DNA of 21,949 nucleotides, from positions 1 to 21,949 of the forward strand of contig USLH01000016.1 of assembly GCA_900555435.1 (NCBI GenBank), read 5' to 3'. The number at the start of each line of letters is the position of its first letter. Position 1 is the first letter of the stretch. Position numbers and translations under genes: made by a program. Source of the stretch: an uncultured Oscillospiraceae bacterium. GTDB taxonomy: Bacteria > Bacillota > Clostridia > Oscillospirales > Ruminococcaceae. The notes under the pieces are model-generated. The model was given only the letters and a program-made list of their open reading frames with translations. It searched no databases and had not been told where the DNA came from. This document shows, in pieces, positions 21,243-21,949 of the stretch.

Positions 21243-21251
21243 ATTGTAGCA
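21243..21251 (-). promoter_or_regulatory. Extended -10 promoter of the XRE gene
   Basis: On the minus strand, TGC-TACAAT (21251-21243) is an extended -10 element just ahead of the ribosome site. A proper -35 at 17 nt is lacking. Confidence 0.5.
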
Positions 21252-21265
21252 AGCTTTTATGGGGG

Positions 21266-21294
21266 TTGACATGAGCTTAAAATTATGATATACT
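21266..21294 (+). promoter_or_regulatory. Promoter of the hypothetical gene at 21355
   Basis: Perfect TTGACA (21266-21271), 17-nt spacer, TATACT (21289-21294). The palindrome at 21294-21306 covers the start site region. Confidence 0.85.
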
Positions 21295-21306
21295 ATCTAA
21301 TAGATA
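21294..21306. promoter_or_regulatory. Candidate XRE operator palindrome
   Basis: TATCTA-A-TAGATA is a perfect 13-bp palindrome that overlaps the last base of the -10 and the transcription start. Size and location fit repression by a Cro/C1-type dimer such as the divergently encoded XRE protein. AT-rich palindromes of this length can also occur by chance. Confidence 0.45.
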
Positions 21307-21354
21307 TAATTTCTGTTCTAACAAATCACAAAACGCAAAGGAGTGGTCATTTTT

Positions 21355-21732
21355 ATGAGTATCATTGACAAGGGAATTGACAAGCTGATCGGGTTGGAGC
21401 ATGTAAACGTTTCGTATGAGCAGCTGGGTGGTATGGTACAGGAGCACTTCATCAAAGGAGCAGAGGACAAGTTTTTGAAAACGGTGCAGAGGACGGCGAA
21501 GGGAGGAAGCTTTTCAGGTGGGATTAGGACGCTTGATACGGGAGATAACCGGTTCCGTCTGATCGTTAATCCAGGAGCAGGCAGTTTTATGGTATGGATT
21601 TTAGGAAAAAGTGTATCAGTTGTCGATCGAGTAGAAAAGAAGGACTACACGATTCCGGGTCGAGACTGGAAAAAGTTCTATAAGCTGGTAACAAGACTTG
21701 TCGAGGACGAAAAGATGAGTCGTGGGAAATAA
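21355..21732 (+). CDS. Hypothetical protein, unrecognised, partner of the XRE regulator
   Basis: From ATG 21355 this is a 125-residue soluble-looking protein without signal peptide or membrane span. It opens with MSIIDKGIDKLIGLEHVNVS and is rich in Lys, Gly and Val. The middle, FSGGIRTLDTGDNRFRLIVNPGAGSFMVWILGKSVSVVD, suggests a small beta-rich fold, and the end is a basic helix (WKKFYKLVTRLVEDEKMSRGK). I do not recognise a family. AAAGGAG (21338-21344) lies 10 nt before ATG; the alternative GTG 21343 overlaps that site. Codon use is noticeably more A/T-ending than in neighbours, which may indicate transfer or low expression. It has a strong promoter with a palindrome that the XRE protein may bind. 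Confidence 0.72.
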   Translation: MSIIDKGIDKLIGLEHVNVSYEQLGGMVQEHFIKGAEDKFLKTVQRTAKGGSFSGGIRTLDTGDNRFRLIVNPGAGSFMVWILGKSVSVVDRVEKKDYTIPGRDWKKFYKLVTRLVEDEKMSRGK

Positions 21733-21751
21733 GAAAACAGAGGCAAAAAGA

Positions 21752-21780
21752 CACCGGAGCGGGAAAATCCTGCTCCGGTG
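21752..21780 (-). terminator. Hairpin terminator of the gene entering from the right
   Basis: CACCGGAGC (21752-21760) pairs perfectly with GCTCCGGTG (21772-21780). The A-run left of it (21745-21749) gives a minus-strand T tail, whereas the plus-strand side has none, so it most likely ends the minus-strand gene with stop at 21868. Confidence 0.65.
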
Positions 21781-21867
21781 CAGTTATAAGGTCAGAGGTT
21801 CCGTGTCAGATTGATTTCGGCGGGGGCGGTTAGAACTGCCGCCTTTTACTGCGTATGTTTTTCGGCG

Positions 21868-21949
21868 TTACCGGTTCCGTTTTTTATTTTCGGCAAGGCA
21901 GGCAAGGACGATCCCGCCGCAGAGGAGGGAGGCGAAGCTCCAGCAGAGG
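21868..21949 (-). CDS. C-terminal fragment of a membrane-anchored protein (partial)
   Basis: The minus strand reads 26 codons in from the window edge to a TAA at 21870-21868. The visible residues form one hydrophobic span, WSFASLLCGGIVLACLA, followed by the basic tail ENKKRNR. This is the layout of a C-terminal membrane anchor, as in sortase-sorted surface proteins or single-span membrane proteins; the LPxTG-like motif, if any, would lie outside the window. A minus-strand terminator about 90 nt downstream supports a real gene end. No function can be given. Confidence 0.5.
   Translation of the reverse strand, partial: LCWSFASLLCGGIVLACLAENKKRNR

Overview
The window reads as chromosomal DNA from a moderately GC-rich Bacillota, most likely a gut-type Clostridia (Oscillospirales or Lachnospirales-like). 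This rests on a tetrahydrofolate riboswitch in front of folT, the HrcA/CIRCE heat-shock operon, strong AGGAGG ribosome sites, consensus TTGACA-17-TATAAT promoters, TTG/GTG starts, choline-binding-type cell-wall repeats, a PduL-type phosphotransacylase and BaiN/RpiR-type genes. The lineage is inferred from gene content and style; no rRNA is present.

Layout. 1-448: intergenic, with hairpins from an upstream unit, then a promoter and a THF riboswitch. 467-2315: a riboswitch-controlled pair, a folate ECF S component (folT) and a Cof-type HAD phosphatase fused to a GNAT acetyltransferase. 2361-5115: a TetR-family regulator and an oleate hydratase, each with its own promoter. 5180-5351: a tRNA-Leu(UAA) unit, followed by an unrecognised ORF. 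5866-8003 (minus): a coupled pair, RpiR-type regulator then BaiN-type flavoprotein. 8234-13147: hrcA-grpE-dnaK-dnaJ behind a perfect CIRCE. 13311-15645: three separately promoted genes, an EamA-like transporter, a secreted cell-wall-repeat protein and a DUF4234 membrane protein. 15647-16950 (minus): RluA-type pseudouridine synthase and PduL. 17089-18561: lipoprotein and lipid kinase, translationally coupled. 18563-20844: a CPA2 cation/proton antiporter and a divergent LysR regulator with interleaved promoters and a tandem 11-bp-phased TTTACA array. 20961-21732: a small XRE regulator divergent from an unrecognised 125-aa protein, with a short palindrome at the promoter. 21868-21949 (minus): the C-terminus of a membrane-anchored protein running off the window.

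Functional reading. Most of the window is housekeeping or stress biology: folate uptake, protein folding, fatty-acid detoxification, acyl-CoA/acyl-phosphate exchange, envelope and ion homeostasis. I found no CRISPR array, phage structural module, transposase or obvious defence island. The items most worth a second look are the HAD-GNAT fusion under folate riboswitch control, the LysR/antiporter intergenic architecture, the XRE/hypothetical divergent pair, the possible operator in front of the oleate hydratase, and the small ORF after tRNA-Leu. Nothing here can be called a new system from sequence alone.
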